A stretch of DNA of 64,000 nt, from positions 1 to 64,000 of the forward strand of contig CAYGZL010000116.1 in NCBI GenBank assembly GCA_964354345.1, read 5' to 3'. The DNA is from CAYGZL01 sp964354345 (GTDB taxonomy: Bacteria > Chloroflexota > Anaerolineae > Anaerolineales > UBA4823). Made by a program: the position numbers and the translations under genes. A model generated the notes under the pieces. The model made no database searches. It was not told the origin of the DNA and worked only from the letters and a program-made list of their open reading frames with translations. This document shows, piece after piece, positions 1 to 7,969 of this stretch; within the stretch, counting starts at the first letter, position 1, and each line of letters begins with the position of its first letter.

Positions 1-381
1 GTTCTTGGTCTCCCCGGGGTAGAACCGGGTGTTTTCAAGCACGAGCACTTCCCCAGGTTTGAGCGCCTTGGCGGCTTTCGTTGCCTGTGGACCGACGCAC
101 TCCTCGCAGAACTGCACCGGTTTCTCCAGCAATAAGGCGAGGCGATCGGCAGTTGGTTTCATGGTGTACTTCGGGTCGGGTCCGTCCTTGGGACGTCCCA
201 GGTGAGAGCACAGGATGACGGCTGCATTGTGCTCGAGCAAGTAATTAATCGTGGGCAGGGAGGCGACAATACGGGTGTCATCACTGACCTTGCCTTCTTT
301 GATCGGCACGTTAAAATCCACCCGCACCAGGGCATGTTTACCCTTGACATCGAGGTCTGTGATGAGCTTCTTGTTGAACAT
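1..381 (-). CDS. pgk: phosphoglycerate kinase, N-terminal part (cut by window edge)
   Basis: Cytoplasmic glycolytic enzyme that moves the acyl phosphate of 1,3-bisphosphoglycerate to ADP, giving 3-phosphoglycerate and ATP. Only the first 127 codons are here; family members are about 390-420 residues, so the nucleotide-binding half lies outside. Visible family motifs are RVDFNVP at residues 20-26, SHLGRP at 59-64 and NTRFYPGE near the cut, all in the N-terminal substrate-binding domain. The ATG at 381 follows a GGAAGG ribosome site. It lies 19 nt downstream of gap on the same strand, so a gap-pgk operon is expected, which fits consecutive pathway steps. Confidence 0.96.
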   Translation of the reverse strand, partial: MFNKKLITDLDVKGKHALVRVDFNVPIKEGKVSDDTRIVASLPTINYLLEHNAAVILCSHLGRPKDGPDPKYTMKPTADRLALLLEKPVQFCEECVGPQATKAAKALKPGEVLVLENTRFYPGETKN

Positions 382-400
382 GATTACCTTCCAAATGGTT

Positions 401-1456
401 TTACAGTGATTTCGCCATCAGGGCAGCCAGATCAGCGGTGCGGACCGAGTAACCCCATTCGTTATCGTACCAGGCGACGATCTTAGCGAAATTGTTCTCG
501 GCCTTGCCCAACACCTGGGTGAAGGGCAGATCGACCGAGGAACTATGGGGGTCACCCTTAAAATCGATGCTGACTAACGGCTCATCGATAGCTTGTAGAA
601 TACCTTTCAGGGGGCCAGCAGCCGCGTCGCGGAAATCCTGGCGCAGTTGCTCGGTGGTGGTGGCCTTCTCCAGCTCAACGGTCAGGTCGATGACCGAGAC
701 GGTGGAAATGGGCACGCGCAGGGCGTAGCCGTCCAGCTTGCCAGCCAGGTCGGGGATGACCAGCTTGATGGCCTTGGCGGCGCCGGTAGTGGTGGGGATG
801 ATGCTCATGGCGGCGGCGCGGGCGCGGCGCAGGTCGCTGTGCGGCAGGTCCAGGATTTTCTGGTCATTGGTATAGGCGTGAATGGTGGTCATGAACGCAC
901 GGGTGATGCCATAGGCGTCATGCACAACCTTGACGGCCGGAGCCAGGCAGTTGGTGGTGCAGGATGCGTTGGATACTACGTGATGGAGCGCCGGGTCGTA
1001 CTTGTCCTCGTTTACACCCAGGACGATGGTGATGTCCTCGCCTTCGGCAGGGGCGGAGATGATAACCTTCTTGGCGCCGCCGCGGGTGATGTGGTTCTCA
1101 GCGCCTTGCACTACTTTACCCTTCTTATTCACGCCGTCTTTCTTGATCGTGAATAAGCCAGTGCTTTCGATGATGATCTCGACGCCCAAGTCGCCCCACG
1201 GGATTTTGCCCGGATCGGTTTCTTTGAACGCCTTGACGGCCACGCCATCCACAAACAGCTCGCTCTCGCCCACTTCCACGGCGCCGTTGAAGCGCCCATA
1301 GTTCGAGTCGTACTTGAGCAGGTGGGCCATGGTCTTGAGATCGCCGATATCGTTAAAGGCAACCACCTCAAGTTCTTCCGGATGATGATCGCGGATGGCC
1401 TTAAGCACTTGCCGGCCGATGCGGCCGAAACCATTGATACCTACTTTGACTGTCAT
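401..1456 (-). CDS. gap: glyceraldehyde-3-phosphate dehydrogenase, type I
   Basis: Oxidises and phosphorylates glyceraldehyde-3-phosphate to 1,3-bisphosphoglycerate with NAD+. The 351-residue protein opens with the Rossmann motif GINGFGRIGR (residues 6-15). The catalytic loop SNASCTTNC places the nucleophile at Cys166. Asn-Asp at residues 35-36 is where NAD-preferring enzymes carry their ribose-binding acidic residue, so NAD use is likely. It is somewhat longer than the usual ~335 residues because of a Lys-rich insertion after ESTGLFT (about residues 104-122). A GGAGG site precedes the ATG. pgk follows directly on the same strand. Confidence 0.97.
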   Translation of the reverse strand: MTVKVGINGFGRIGRQVLKAIRDHHPEELEVVAFNDIGDLKTMAHLLKYDSNYGRFNGAVEVGESELFVDGVAVKAFKETDPGKIPWGDLGVEIIIESTGLFTIKKDGVNKKGKVVQGAENHITRGGAKKVIISAPAEGEDITIVLGVNEDKYDPALHHVVSNASCTTNCLAPAVKVVHDAYGITRAFMTTIHAYTNDQKILDLPHSDLRRARAAAMSIIPTTTGAAKAIKLVIPDLAGKLDGYALRVPISTVSVIDLTVELEKATTTEQLRQDFRDAAAGPLKGILQAIDEPLVSIDFKGDPHSSSVDLPFTQVLGKAENNFAKIVAWYDNEWGYSVRTADLAALMAKSL

Positions 1457-1539
1457 AGTGTGCCTCCAAAAATTTATATGCGATTACTAGATTAAGCGGC
1501 GTAAACTGTCCGCTAATTTTCAACCAGTCTCCAACCCTA

Positions 1540-2874
1540 CTATTCTACCAAAGGTCCGGTGCGTTCTTCATACAATTCTATGATCGATTTGGCTAACTTT
1601 AGTGAGTCGTGCCGCCAGGGAGATAAGGTGTCCACGACATCCACGGCATAGATGGCGTATTCTTCCTGCAGACCAGGTTCTGGTCGCACCCATTCAACGG
1701 TTGGCGGTAGACGGCCATCGTAACGATCGTTGATCAGGACGATGTCAAATATGCGTTGCCCAAGGTGCTCTTCCAGGGCGCGCAAGTGATCACCGCAGGT
1801 GTAGCCTTCGGTCTCTCCTGGCTGGGTGGCGACATTGCAGACATAGATTTTAAGCGCCCGGCTGGCATGGATGGCTTCCGTCAGGTCAGGCACCAACAAG
1901 TTTGGCAGAATGCTGGTATACAGGCTGCCCGGGCCAATCACGATCAGATCTGCGGCCAGGATCGCCTGGATCACCTCCGGGTAAGCAGGGGCATTGTTTG
2001 GTTCCAGCCAGACGCGGCGGATTACCCCCTGCCGGCGGGGGATCTGGCTTTCCCCTTCGATGCGCACTTCATTCGCCGAATTGGGCAGCACGATATCGGC
2101 TTGCAGCTTCACATCCTTCAAGGTCGAGGGCAGCACCCGGCCATGCACCGCCAGTACCCGCCCCGACTCGACCACCGCCGCTTCAAAGCTGCCAGTAATT
2201 TCAACCATGGCGCTGATGAACAGGTTGCCGAAGGTATGCCCATCCAACCCGGAGACGCCCTCTGAAAAGCGGTATTGGAATAGCTGCCCGAGTAAAGCTT
2301 CATCATCCGAGAGCGCCGCCAGACAGTTGCGGATATCCCCCGGCGGCGGGATGCCCAGGTCGCGGCGCAGCCGACCCGACGAACCGCCATCGTCCGCCAC
2401 GGTCACCACGGCGGTCAGGTTATATGTGACCTCCTTCAGGCCGCGCAGCAGGGCGGCCAGGCCGTGCCCCCCACCCACCGCCACGATGCGTGGGCCGCGA
2501 TCGCGTTGGTGGTGCGTCCACAGGCTGTCAATCACCCGGCGCCCGGGGCGCATGAAGGGCTTGATCAGCGAGCGGTTCACCTCCAGGAAGCCCAGGAAAA
2601 TCAGTCCCAACCCTAATCCGCCAAAAATTATGGCGCGCAGCGGGCGCGAGAGGAAGCGCAGCGAAGCAGTGGAGAGCGCCGGCAGCCACCAGGTCTCCGG
2701 CGCGGTGCGATAGATATCCAAGATGAGCACGGCGATGCCCACACCGATCAGCGTGGTTCCCAGCAAAATCAACAGGAGCCAACGTTTCACTCCAATCCCC
2801 GGAATCAACCAGCGCAAGGGGCTGGATAATTTTCTTAATAGCTTTTGGTAGCGAGATTCGCGCCTGCGTTTCAT
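1540..2874 (-). CDS. yvcK: YvcK/CofD-like gluconeogenesis factor with N-terminal membrane helices
   Basis: Member of the YvcK branch of the CofD/UPF0052 fold. In Firmicutes such proteins bind UDP-sugars and are needed for growth on gluconeogenic carbon and for correct cell-wall synthesis. The conserved domain starts with IVAVGGGHGLAALLRGLK near residue 130, followed by TVADDGGSSGRLR and PPPGDIRNCLAALS; a GPGSLYTS motif comes later. Unlike the ~320-residue soluble B. subtilis protein, this one is 444 residues with two hydrophobic helices (about residues 30-50 and 82-100), so it is probably tethered to the membrane. It precedes gap on the same strand with 83 nt between. The start has only a weak ribosome site; a TATCAT hexamer lies 11 nt upstream. 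Confidence 0.9.
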   Translation of the reverse strand: MKRRRESRYQKLLRKLSSPLRWLIPGIGVKRWLLLILLGTTLIGVGIAVLILDIYRTAPETWWLPALSTASLRFLSRPLRAIIFGGLGLGLIFLGFLEVNRSLIKPFMRPGRRVIDSLWTHHQRDRGPRIVAVGGGHGLAALLRGLKEVTYNLTAVVTVADDGGSSGRLRRDLGIPPPGDIRNCLAALSDDEALLGQLFQYRFSEGVSGLDGHTFGNLFISAMVEITGSFEAAVVESGRVLAVHGRVLPSTLKDVKLQADIVLPNSANEVRIEGESQIPRRQGVIRRVWLEPNNAPAYPEVIQAILAADLIVIGPGSLYTSILPNLLVPDLTEAIHASRALKIYVCNVATQPGETEGYTCGDHLRALEEHLGQRIFDIVLINDRYDGRLPPTVEWVRPEPGLQEEYAIYAVDVVDTLSPWRHDSLKLAKSIIELYEERTGPLVE

Positions 2875-2966
2875 TTCTAAAGATCATGATAGCAGTCTTT
2901 GAGTTTCACGTCAATTGAAAAACTCCATTTCAGCAGCGCTTCCTGTTCAATCGTCCGGTTATTTGC

Positions 2967-2972
2967 TATACT
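2967..2972 (+). promoter_or_regulatory. -10 element placed for a leaderless transcript of the ROK kinase
   Basis: TATACT ends 7 nt before the ATG at 2980, so transcription would begin at or next to the start codon. A possible -35 (TTCAAT, 2946-2951) has a short 15-nt spacer. No Shine-Dalgarno sequence is visible. The same geometry recurs at four other genes in the window. Confidence 0.5.
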
Positions 2973-2979
2973 TCCGGGC

Positions 2980-3918
2980 ATGAGTATACACATTGCTGTT
3001 GATGCTGGCGGCACACAGTTGCGCGCTGCCATATGCCCTTCCGATGGCGCTTCTCCCCCCCAGATTTCCCGGATTCCCACCCAAGATGGCGATAGCACAC
3101 CGCTTGAGCGGCTGTACCAGTTGTTGGATTCGGTCTGGCCGGTCGCTGAACCGGTAGCAGCGATTGCCGTCGCGGTTCCTGGACCGACAGATCCTTACGC
3201 CGGGATTATCTTCACCGCGCCCAATATCCCCGGTTGGGATGACCTGCCCTTACAGCGCCTGCTGGAAGAACGCTACAGGGTGCCGGTGGCGATTGGTAAC
3301 GATGCCAACCTGGCTGCTCTGGGCGAGTGGAAATTTGGCGCCGGCCGCGGCCACCACCACCTGGTGTACCTGACGGTCAGCACCGGCATCGGCGGCGGGG
3401 TGATCTGCGATGATCGCCTGTTATTGGGTTACCACGGCCTGGCAGCCGAGTTGGGGCATGTCACCGTTTTGGCGGATGGGCCAGTGTGTGGTTGCGGCGC
3501 GCGTGGGCACCTGGAGGCCGTTTCATCCGGAACTGGCATCGCCAACTGGGTCAGAGAACAAATCACCTCAGGCGTACCGACCGCTTTGGCGAATATCCAA
3601 CCGATCACGGCCAAGGTTGTATTCCAGGCCGCCCAGGCTGGAGATCCACTGGCGCACCAGGCTTTCACCCGGGCGGGCCGTTACCTGGGCATCGGGGTGG
3701 CCAACTACCTGCACATCTTCAACCCTTCGGCGATTGTGTTCGGCGGCGGTGTCTCGCGCAGCGGTGAATTACTCTTCGCTCCGATGCGCCTCGCCATGCA
3801 GGAAGTCATCATGACACCGCACTACCTGGATGGTCTGACGATTACTACTGCCGAATTAGGGGATGAAGCCGGATTAATGGGCGCTCTCGCCCTGGCGAAA
3901 GAGCTGCACCCTGGCTAA
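2980..3918 (+). CDS. ROK-family sugar kinase (glucokinase-like)
   Basis: A 312-residue protein of the ROK family (actin-like ATPase fold), probably phosphorylating glucose or a related hexose with ATP. Evidence: N-terminal phosphate-binding motif AVDAGGTQLRAAI, GNDANLAALGEW with the catalytic Asp, TVSTGIGGGVI, and the ROK zinc cluster region ELGHVTV followed by GPVCGCGARGHLE (Cys-x-Cys plus a His). I start at the ATG at 2980 because homologous proteins begin right before the ATP loop and a TATACT box lies immediately upstream; an ORF extension to 2899 would run through the promoter. Glucokinase is likely but N-acetyl-hexosamine kinase cannot be excluded. recJ follows after 13 nt. Confidence 0.88.
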   Translation: MSIHIAVDAGGTQLRAAICPSDGASPPQISRIPTQDGDSTPLERLYQLLDSVWPVAEPVAAIAVAVPGPTDPYAGIIFTAPNIPGWDDLPLQRLLEERYRVPVAIGNDANLAALGEWKFGAGRGHHHLVYLTVSTGIGGGVICDDRLLLGYHGLAAELGHVTVLADGPVCGCGARGHLEAVSSGTGIANWVREQITSGVPTALANIQPITAKVVFQAAQAGDPLAHQAFTRAGRYLGIGVANYLHIFNPSAIVFGGGVSRSGELLFAPMRLAMQEVIMTPHYLDGLTITTAELGDEAGLMGALALAKELHPG

Positions 3919-3931
3919 CCGTGCGCCCAAC

Positions 3932-5620
3932 TTGAATAAATGCTGGCAGGTGGCGCCGCCTCCAAAAGCGGAAGATGAGCGCGACCTGTTGAATTATCCG
4001 CCGATCCTGCGCCGGATTCTGATCAACCGGGGTTACGGCACACCCGAAGCAGCACAGGAATACCTGGAAGCGCGCTCACCGGCAGGCACGGCGTCAAGGA
4101 ACCTGTCGGGTATGTCAGCGGCAGTCGACCGCATCCGAGTGGCGCTCCACCAGGAAGAGCCAATCGTGATCTATGGCGATTATGATGTAGATGGGGTAAC
4201 TGCCACGGCGTTGCTCTGCCAGGTTCTACTCGGTCTGAACGCGGATGTACACCCCTATATCCCCAAGCGCCTGGATGAAGGCTATGGGTTGAACAATGAG
4301 GCGTTGGACGTCATCCACAGTGGTGGCGCGCGCCTGGTGATCACGGTAGATTGCGGCATCCGCTCGCCAGGCGAAGCGCAACACGCACATGAATTAGGGC
4401 TGGACCTGATTATTACGGACCACCACCAGCCAGCAGCCAGCCTGCCCGAGGCGTGCGCGGTGATCTGTCCCAAGCAACCCGGCGATACCTATGGCGAGAA
4501 GGAGCTCTCCGGGGTCGGTTTAGCCTACAAGCTGGCCTGCGCCTTGCTCGGAGAAGAGGATGCACACCACCTGGCCAGTCTGCTGGATCTGGTCACCCTG
4601 GGAACGGTGGCCGATCTCGTGCCGCTGCTGGGGGAGAACCGCGCCCTGGTGCGCGTCGGGCTGGAGTACCTGCGCACCCCGCAGCGCCAGGGCCTGCTCT
4701 CGCTGATGGGTGTGGCCGGGCTGGCGCCCCAAAAAATCAGCGCGGGGGACATTGGTTATGTCCTGGGACCGCGCCTGAACGCAGCCGGCCGGTTGGATTC
4801 AGCGCTGGCTGCCCTGCGCCTGCTACTCACGCAAGATGTGACCGAAGCCGGTCAATTGGCTCAGCAGTTAGATGTGCAGAACCGCCAACGCCAGCAGCTC
4901 ACCGAGCAGATCCAAAAACACGCTGAGCAATTGGCGCTGGAGCAAGCGCCTGATTCGTTACTGCTTTTTGCAGCCCATCGCGATTACAACCCGGGTGTGG
5001 TGGGACTGGCCGCGGCGCGCCTGACCGAACTCTATTACCGCCCGGCGATCGTCGCCTACCAGGGTGAGGAGTTCACGCGCGGCTCCTGCCGCAGCATCCC
5101 GGAGCTGCACATCACGCAGGTGCTCGACCAATGTGCTGACTTACTCGACCATCATGGCGGACATGCTGCAGCGGCAGGCTTCACGGTGACCAATCGCAAC
5201 CTGCCCGCTTTGGTTGAGCGCCTGCACCTGCTGGTGAACAAACAACTGACCGGACGCGACCTGTGCCCGGTGTTACGCGCCGATGCAGAGCTGCGCCTAT
5301 CCGACCTGAAACCCGATCTCCTGGGGCAGCTCAAGCGCATCGAGCCGACCGGTCAAAGCAACCCCGCGGCGGCTTTCGTCTCACGCGGTCTGCGCATCAC
5401 CGGGCGGCGCGCCGTCGGACGCGACAACGCCCACCTCAAGCTGACTGTCACCGATGGTCGGATCACCTATGACGCCATCGCCTTCCGCCAGGGTCACTGG
5501 ATTGACCGGTTGCCCCCCACAGTTGATCTACTCTATTCCTTCGAAGTCAGCGAGTATAACGGGCGCAGCTACCTGCAACTCAACGTGCGCGATCTGAAGC
5601 CGGCCGGCGTTCCCGATTGA
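3932..5620 (+). CDS. recJ: single-stranded-DNA-specific exonuclease RecJ
   Basis: 5'-3' exonuclease on single-stranded DNA, used in recombination and mismatch or base-excision repair. The 562-residue protein has the DHH phosphoesterase motifs: VIYGDYDVDGVTATALL, DCGIRS, the signature DHH (TDHHQPAA), and LVTLGTVADLVPL, then a DHHA1 domain with HHGGHAAAAGF (about residues 408-418) and a C-terminal OB-like region. The reading frame has no suitable ATG; TTG at 3932 is the most likely start since it gives the typical opening (KCWQVAPPP). It follows the ROK gene by 13 nt and converges with the glycosyltransferase, with 4 nt between stops. Confidence 0.95.
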   Translation: MNKCWQVAPPPKAEDERDLLNYPPILRRILINRGYGTPEAAQEYLEARSPAGTASRNLSGMSAAVDRIRVALHQEEPIVIYGDYDVDGVTATALLCQVLLGLNADVHPYIPKRLDEGYGLNNEALDVIHSGGARLVITVDCGIRSPGEAQHAHELGLDLIITDHHQPAASLPEACAVICPKQPGDTYGEKELSGVGLAYKLACALLGEEDAHHLASLLDLVTLGTVADLVPLLGENRALVRVGLEYLRTPQRQGLLSLMGVAGLAPQKISAGDIGYVLGPRLNAAGRLDSALAALRLLLTQDVTEAGQLAQQLDVQNRQRQQLTEQIQKHAEQLALEQAPDSLLLFAAHRDYNPGVVGLAAARLTELYYRPAIVAYQGEEFTRGSCRSIPELHITQVLDQCADLLDHHGGHAAAAGFTVTNRNLPALVERLHLLVNKQLTGRDLCPVLRADAELRLSDLKPDLLGQLKRIEPTGQSNPAAAFVSRGLRITGRRAVGRDNAHLKLTVTDGRITYDAIAFRQGHWIDRLPPTVDLLYSFEVSEYNGRSYLQLNVRDLKPAGVPD

Positions 5621-5624
5621 TCCC

Positions 5625-6308
5625 TTAATCTACAAAGCGGTACTTCAACAGCGTCCAAACCGCAACGAAGGCATCCTTCAGCTTAATCTTCTTGCCTTCG
5701 GTATAATCGCGCGGGTTGAAGCTGATCGGCACCTCGTAGATGCGGCAGCGGCGTTTGAGTACTTTGGCAGTAAATTCGGGTTCGAAATCAAAACGCCGGG
5801 CGCGGATGTTCAACCCCAGCACGGCGGAACGCCGGAACACCTTGTAACCGGTCTCCATATCGGTGAGGATATTGTTATAGAGCAAATTTGTCAGGAAAGT
5901 CAGCAGCTTATTGGCCACCATATGCCAGTACATGGTCGGCCGGCGGGGCCCACCCAAAAAGCGTGAGCCAAAAACAACATCGGCCAGGCCTTCCTGGATC
6001 GGCTTGAGCAGCGCCGGGTAATCGCGCGGGTCATATTCCAGATCAGCATCCTGGATAATCACAACATCGCCCGTTGCCTGTAGGACACCAGTCATTACCG
6101 CGGCGCCCTTCCCCTGGTTACGCTCGTGCAGGATGACTCGGATCGTACCCGAACCATCCAACCTGGCTAACACCTGGCGGGTTTCATCAGTCGAGCCATC
6201 ATCCACCACCACGATTTCATCGGCAATCTGCGTGGCCTGCACCCGGCGCAGGATTTCCTCAACCGTTTGAGCTTCATTATAAGCAGGAATTACCACAGAT
6301 ATTTTCAT
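5625..6308 (-). CDS. family 2 glycosyltransferase (dolichol-phosphate-mannose synthase-like)
   Basis: A 227-residue GT-A fold glycosyltransferase. It opens with ISVVIPAYNEAQTVEEIL, has VVDDGSTDET for nucleotide binding and the metal-binding DADLEYDP in the usual DxD position, then GSRFLGG. Relatives move a sugar from a nucleotide donor to polyprenyl phosphate; the length matches the short form without C-terminal membrane helices. The start is the ATG at 6308, 7 nt after a perfect minus-strand TATAAT. It is divergent from the GDPD gene. The acceptor cannot be deduced. Confidence 0.85.
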   Translation of the reverse strand: MKISVVIPAYNEAQTVEEILRRVQATQIADEIVVVDDGSTDETRQVLARLDGSGTIRVILHERNQGKGAAVMTGVLQATGDVVIIQDADLEYDPRDYPALLKPIQEGLADVVFGSRFLGGPRRPTMYWHMVANKLLTFLTNLLYNNILTDMETGYKVFRRSAVLGLNIRARRFDFEPEFTAKVLKRRCRIYEVPISFNPRDYTEGKKIKLKDAFVAVWTLLKYRFVD

Positions 6309-6315
6309 AACGCCG

Positions 6316-6321
6316 ATTATA
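6316..6321 (-). promoter_or_regulatory. -10 element for leaderless glycosyltransferase mRNA
   Basis: Minus-strand TATAAT, with exactly 7 nt between it and the ATG at 6308. No ribosome site lies in between. It faces the divergent GDPD promoter 21 nt away. Confidence 0.55.
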
Positions 6322-6342
6322 CTTGTTAATAATAGAGCATGC

Positions 6343-6348
6343 TATAAT
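6343..6348 (+). promoter_or_regulatory. -10 element upstream of the GDPD gene
   Basis: Plus-strand TATAAT with 13 nt before the ATG at 6362. That predicts a leader of about 7 nt, too short for a normal ribosome site. No convincing -35 is present. Confidence 0.5.
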
Positions 6349-6361
6349 GACCGCAAGAGCG

Positions 6362-7132
6362 ATGTTCGAACAACTCCCTCGCCCCACTATTTTTGCTCAT
6401 CGCGGCTCCAGCGCCCACGCTCCCGAAAACACCCTGGCTGCCTTTGAACTGGCATTGCGCCAGGGCGCGGATGGCATTGAGCTGGATGCCAAGCTGAGCG
6501 CCGATGGTCAGGTCGTCGTCATTCATGACCAGACGGTTGAGCGGACCACGGATGGCAGCGGTCGCGTCAAAAGTTTGACGCTGGCTGAAATGCGTAAGCT
6601 GGACGCCGGCAGCCATTTTGACTTCGCCTTTCGCGGCGAATGTATCCCTACACTGGACGAAGTCTTTAAGGCGGTTGGCCAGCTTACTTTCATCAACGTT
6701 GAGTTGACCAATTACACCTCGATTACAGATGATTTGCCAGTCAGAGTCGCCGAATTGGTCAAGCGCCATAAACTTTCCCGGCGTGTGCTTTTTTCATCGT
6801 TCAATCCGGTCGCCCTGCTGCGCATCCATCCCCTGGTTCCCGATGCGCCGATCGGTTTGCTGGCCGGACCAGGCCGGACGGGCGCTGTGGCGCGTTCCTG
6901 GTTGGGAACGTGGCTGGGATATCAATCGCTCCACCCTGAAGTAAGCGATGTCACTGCTGAGCTGGTTAAGCGAGTTCACCGGCGCGGTTGCCGGGTGTTT
7001 GTATACACCGTGAATCTACCGCAGGAGATGCGCCGCCTGTTCGATCTGGACATAGACGGCATCTTCACCGACGATCCCGTCCTGGCTCAGCAGGTACGCC
7101 AGGAACCAATACCGCGCAAAGTAGCTGGATAG
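6362..7132 (+). CDS. glycerophosphodiester phosphodiesterase
   Basis: Hydrolyses glycerophosphodiesters to glycerol-3-phosphate and an alcohol, feeding phospholipid turnover. The 256-residue protein has all core GDPD motifs: IFAHRGSSAHAPENTLAAF with the catalytic His-Arg and the PEN loop, GIELDAKLSADG with metal-binding Glu and Asp, and VVIHDQTVERTTDGSG with the second catalytic His. There is no signal peptide, so it acts in the cytoplasm, like UgpQ. I chose the ATG at 6362: the next ATG upstream (6347) overlaps the TATAAT box. It is followed by a CoA-transferase gene after 11 nt. Confidence 0.9.
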   Translation: MFEQLPRPTIFAHRGSSAHAPENTLAAFELALRQGADGIELDAKLSADGQVVVIHDQTVERTTDGSGRVKSLTLAEMRKLDAGSHFDFAFRGECIPTLDEVFKAVGQLTFINVELTNYTSITDDLPVRVAELVKRHKLSRRVLFSSFNPVALLRIHPLVPDAPIGLLAGPGRTGAVARSWLGTWLGYQSLHPEVSDVTAELVKRVHRRGCRVFVYTVNLPQEMRRLFDLDIDGIFTDDPVLAQQVRQEPIPRKVAG

Positions 7133-7143
7133 GTCGGGAGACA

Positions 7144-7965
7144 ATGGATATCACACCGGACGAAATCATGGTCGCCTGTATGGCGCGCCAGGTGCGCGAT
7201 GGCGAGATCGTTGCTCAAGGGTTAGCCACGCCTTTGGCGGCAGCCGCTTACCTGTTGGCACGCCACACCCATGCCCCCCACCTGTATTTTGCCTCCGCCA
7301 TTGGACAGGGTATCTGCCGTGACCCGGCGCCTCTGAAACTGGCCGCCATCGAGAGCCTGTGGCTGGATCGTTCGCTGAACAATGTGGGCTTCGTACGCGC
7401 GGTGGTGGATATGTTGCCCTCCCTGCGCCCGATCGAGTTTTTCCGTCCCGCCCAGGTGGATCCGGCTGGTAATTTTAATAATATCGCCTTTGGAGAGGAT
7501 TATCGCCGGCCGCGCTTGCGTTTACCCGGCACGGGAGGCATCCCGGATGTAACTACTTTCATCAGTGATATTATGCTCTACGTGCCACGCCACTCGCGCG
7601 TCACTTTCGTCGAAAAGCTAGATTTCATTTCCGGATTAGGTCACCATCCCGCCCGTCGCCAGGGCGCCGGACCACGCTACCTGATCTCCGATCTGGGGCA
7701 ATTTGATTTCTCGGATGGCCGGATGCGTCTTACCAGTTACCATCCCGGGGTTGATATCAGCCGCATCCAGGCACGCACCGGGTTCATATTAGAAATCGCC
7801 CCCGATATCCATGTCACCCCGCTGCCCACCGATGACGAGTTGCGCCTGCTGCGAGAAGAAATAGATCCGCTGGGCATCCGCCGCCTGGAAGGCCTGAGCG
7901 GCGCGGCCCGGCGTGACCTGTTACACCAAATCCTGGCTCGAGAATCTGCCGAACTGAGTACCTGA
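7144..7965 (+). CDS. CoA-transferase beta subunit (GctB-like)
   Basis: A 273-residue protein resembling the beta subunit of family I CoA transferases (glutaconate/3-oxoacid type). Visible features are EIMVACMARQVRDGEIVAQG at the start, the ASAIGQ segment, NNVGFVRA, and a long RLRLPGTGGIPD loop. In this family the alpha and beta subunits form one enzyme that moves CoA between carboxylic acids, and the genes are normally adjacent. No alpha subunit is present on either side, so the substrate and even activity are uncertain. Start: ATG at 7144 with a GGGAG site. It is sandwiched between GDPD and the GH3-like gene, 4 nt from the latter. Confidence 0.72.
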   Translation: MDITPDEIMVACMARQVRDGEIVAQGLATPLAAAAYLLARHTHAPHLYFASAIGQGICRDPAPLKLAAIESLWLDRSLNNVGFVRAVVDMLPSLRPIEFFRPAQVDPAGNFNNIAFGEDYRRPRLRLPGTGGIPDVTTFISDIMLYVPRHSRVTFVEKLDFISGLGHHPARRQGAGPRYLISDLGQFDFSDGRMRLTSYHPGVDISRIQARTGFILEIAPDIHVTPLPTDDELRLLREEIDPLGIRRLEGLSGAARRDLLHQILARESAELST

Positions 7966-7969
7966 CCGC

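Noticed and set aside
1994..2713. 239-codon plus-strand ORF opposite yvcK
   Set aside because: It is antisense to a complete conserved gene; its Arg/Ser/Pro-rich translation is typical of a shadow frame.
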